From contig WNKI01000002.1 of the NCBI GenBank assembly GCA_015350385.1, positions 4,032,894 through 4,096,893 on the forward strand: 64,000 bases of DNA, written 5' to 3'. Positions 62,468 to 64,000 of the stretch are shown here, piece by piece. Under the pieces are notes generated by a model that saw only the letters and a program-made list of their open reading frames with translations, had not been told where the DNA came from and ran no database searches. Origin of the DNA: Aculops lycopersici. Lineage: Eukaryota > Arthropoda > Arachnida > Trombidiformes > Eriophyidae. The position numbers and the translations under genes are program-made. Position 1 is the stretch's first letter; every line of letters begins with the position of its first letter.

Positions 62468-64000
62468 TTATAAATGTTTGTATCGACTAAACAAGGCATA
62501 CAATACTCTCAACACGCACTTGAGGTTCCCGTTAACTAGGTCCTCGGCTCTCACCTCGCCCTTAATTTCAACGCCAGCTTCTTGCATCAGCTTCAGTGCT
62601 AAGTTTACATTGTGTAACTTTTCTATTGGCTGCGTGTTGATATAACTGTCAGGTTCGAGAGCAGTCTGTAAAGCACCTGTTGGATTGTTATTGCTGGTGT
62701 CTATTGGCTGGATCATTTGGTGGCTATTGATGATTGTGGAGGTTATTGACTTGGTTGGAACGGCGGCGGTGAACAGGTTGCCTAGCGGCACGAAATAGTC
62801 TTCAAGACTTGAGATTAGAAATACAAACAGTAGTCCGTCACTAAATTGTTCAGGATCTAAAATCATTCTCTCACCATCTACTCCAAATGGAGGCTGACAG
62901 CTCATGTTGATCTTGTTTAAGTGACGATTGGCAAATTTAACTAAAGCTTGCTTGACTATAACCAACTTTTCAGGTGCAGACTCGACGAGAATATCGAACG
63001 CATCTCGTTGCCTCAAATCAGTTATAGTTGAGTACAATGACTCGGTATTTGGCATCAGTTGCAACTCTTGAGATCTCATGTGTAATTGGCCTTGGAGTTT
63101 TTGTACGATGATCGCTATCAGGTGCAAACTTGAAGGCATCTTTATTGGAGCCTTATAAAAGAGGGCCAATGTCACCAGCAATTGTAATATTTCAACCATA
63201 TTCTTGGCATGAATTCCATCGACTGTCCACTTTATTTTGGCCCATCTTGCTTGCACCTTTAGGATTCTGCTTATTGTGTTTAGAACTATAGATAGTTTTA
63301 ATTTTTGGGTTGCTTCATTCTGAGTCACCTCGACAATATCCAGCTTGATGCCCTGCAGTTTCTCTACCAACTTGGCTAAAACTTGCCCATCGTAGAGATC
63401 ATCTTGCAAATCGGTAATTATAATTCTTTGCTGCGACAGTTCATCGTTGATCCAATTAGTCAGTGAACTAATCAATTGGTGATAGGTAAACTGTCTCTTG
63501 GATTGCTCATCAATTACAACTCTACGCTCACCTTCGTGCATCAACTCCTCGCTAATCTCGTATTGCAACAGACGCTTTCTGCTATTCCCGTCGATGGCCA
63601 GCAAACCCTCGGCATAGATCTCCTCGGCCTTAACCTCACGTTTACCCGTAGAGTAAATCTCCGGATCTAGTGAGGTTTGTTGTGGCACGGGCGGTGGCGC
63701 ATCGATTGGCAGCGGGAGGGGTGTGGCAACGGGCGGCGGATTCTGGAGACTTGAACGACGTCCGCTGGTGCCTCCGATACCCAGCGAGCTGCCTGGACGA
63801 AGCGAGTGACTGAAGCTATCTTGAGGTTGGATCTTTTGATTTGACCGGCGCCACCTGGCTTTTCGCCTAAAGGTTCCGAAGCGCATAAACAGGTTGCCAA
63901 GTGCACTCTCTCTACCTGAGCGGCCCGACTCGCTTGCCGCTACAGTAGGAGTTTGGCCCCTGAAACTCGTTGCCGCATAGTGAGCCGATTGCTCGACACT
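62468..64000 (-). CDS. parvin: parvin (partial; 5' end beyond the window)
   Basis: Focal-adhesion adaptor of the ILK-PINCH-parvin complex, which links integrins to actin. The frame is open from the right edge to the stop at 62468 (at least 510 residues) with two calponin-homology domains: CH1 (about 170-285: LTNWINDELSQQ, DLYDGQVLAKLVEKL, IKWTVDGIHAKNMVEIL) and CH2 (about 335-500: ERDAFD-like QRDAFDILVESAPEKLVIVKQ, FANRHLNKINM, FSDGLLFVFLISSLEDYFVPL), ending CVLRVLYALFSRYKHL. The first Met in the window is at 63886, but the open frame upstream reads SALGNLF just before MRFGTFRRKAR, aligning with FLGKLGGTLARRKKAK at the parvin N-terminus, so coding continues to the right. A Pro-rich stretch (about 85-105) is an added linker. 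Confidence 0.93.
   Translation of the reverse strand, partial: SVEQSAHYAATSFRGQTPTVAASESGRSGRESALGNLFMRFGTFRRKARWRRSNQKIQPQDSFSHSLRPGSSLGIGGTSGRRSSLQNPPPVATPLPLPIDAPPPVPQQTSLDPEIYSTGKREVKAEEIYAEGLLAIDGNSRKRLLQYEISEELMHEGERRVVIDEQSKRQFTYHQLISSLTNWINDELSQQRIIITDLQDDLYDGQVLAKLVEKLQGIKLDIVEVTQNEATQKLKLSIVLNTISRILKVQARWAKIKWTVDGIHAKNMVEILQLLVTLALFYKAPIKMPSSLHLIAIIVQKLQGQLHMRSQELQLMPNTESLYSTITDLRQRDAFDILVESAPEKLVIVKQALVKFANRHLNKINMSCQPPFGVDGERMILDPEQFSDGLLFVFLISSLEDYFVPLGNLFTAAVPTKSITSTIINSHQMIQPIDTSNNNPTGALQTALEPDSYINTQPIEKLHNVNLALKLMQEAGVEIKGEVRAEDLVNGNLKCVLRVLYALFSRYKHL

Noticed and set aside
63886..63886. Parvin start codon at this Met
   Set aside because: The open frame upstream encodes SALGNLF, which aligns with the conserved parvin N-terminus, so translation starts outside the window.

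Overview
The window is nuclear DNA of an animal, most probably a mite or close relative. The evidence is a nicotinic acetylcholine receptor beta-1 subunit with the arthropod beta-1 sequence style but Gln at the loop D position where insects have Arg (Gln is the reported tick and chelicerate state), an NRF-6 type acyltransferase, an IQSEC/schizo Arf-GEF and an fs(1)h/BRD4 type BET gene. About 22 protein genes and one pseudogene lie in 64 kb (roughly one per 3 kb). Most genes that are intron-rich in other animals are single uninterrupted reading frames here (nAChR beta-1, LSG1, NARS2, RSBN1, ARPC1, SLC44, tankyrase, ANGEL, TFIIE-beta, RhoGEF). The few introns left are mostly about 60-220 bases, and one is about 3.3 kb. 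This matches the published massive intron loss in eriophyoid mites; that placement is an inference.

Layout. 1-10 kb: C-terminal end of an unknown gene, PFKFB (glycolytic bifunctional enzyme, minus), then BRD4/fs(1)h (plus) convergent with a PEBP gene (minus). 10-20 kb: TMEM185 (minus), a 3.1 kb stretch without a recognisable gene, a three-exon NRF-6-like acyltransferase (plus) and a broken UDP-glucose pyrophosphorylase fragment. 20-30 kb: IQSEC Arf-GEF with a large first intron holding an AT palindrome, then VMA21 (minus). 31-41 kb: a nuclear factor with a nuclear-receptor-like zinc finger, convergent with an RSBN1-family H4K20 demethylase; ARPC1 and LSG1 head to head over about 350 bases; SSU72 convergent with LSG1. 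42-53 kb: SLC44 choline-transporter-like protein with a shortened N-terminus, a short tankyrase, an ANGEL nuclease, an MFSD6-like transporter and nAChR beta-1. 54-64 kb: TFIIE-beta with a shortened tandem copy, a small secreted four-cysteine protein, mitochondrial AsnRS, a collybistin/Asef-like RhoGEF without SH3, a small membrane protein and parvin (its 5' end lies beyond the window).

Most genes are unrelated housekeeping functions and I see no operon-like pathway cluster. The most unusual items are the short tankyrase (fewer ankyrin clusters, no SAM domain), the truncated TFIIE-beta paralogue, the 20-base microexon in PFKFB, the receptor-like zinc-finger protein, and a recurring TGCACCA-type motif in several intergenic regions. 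No tRNA, rRNA, CRISPR or intact transposon was found.
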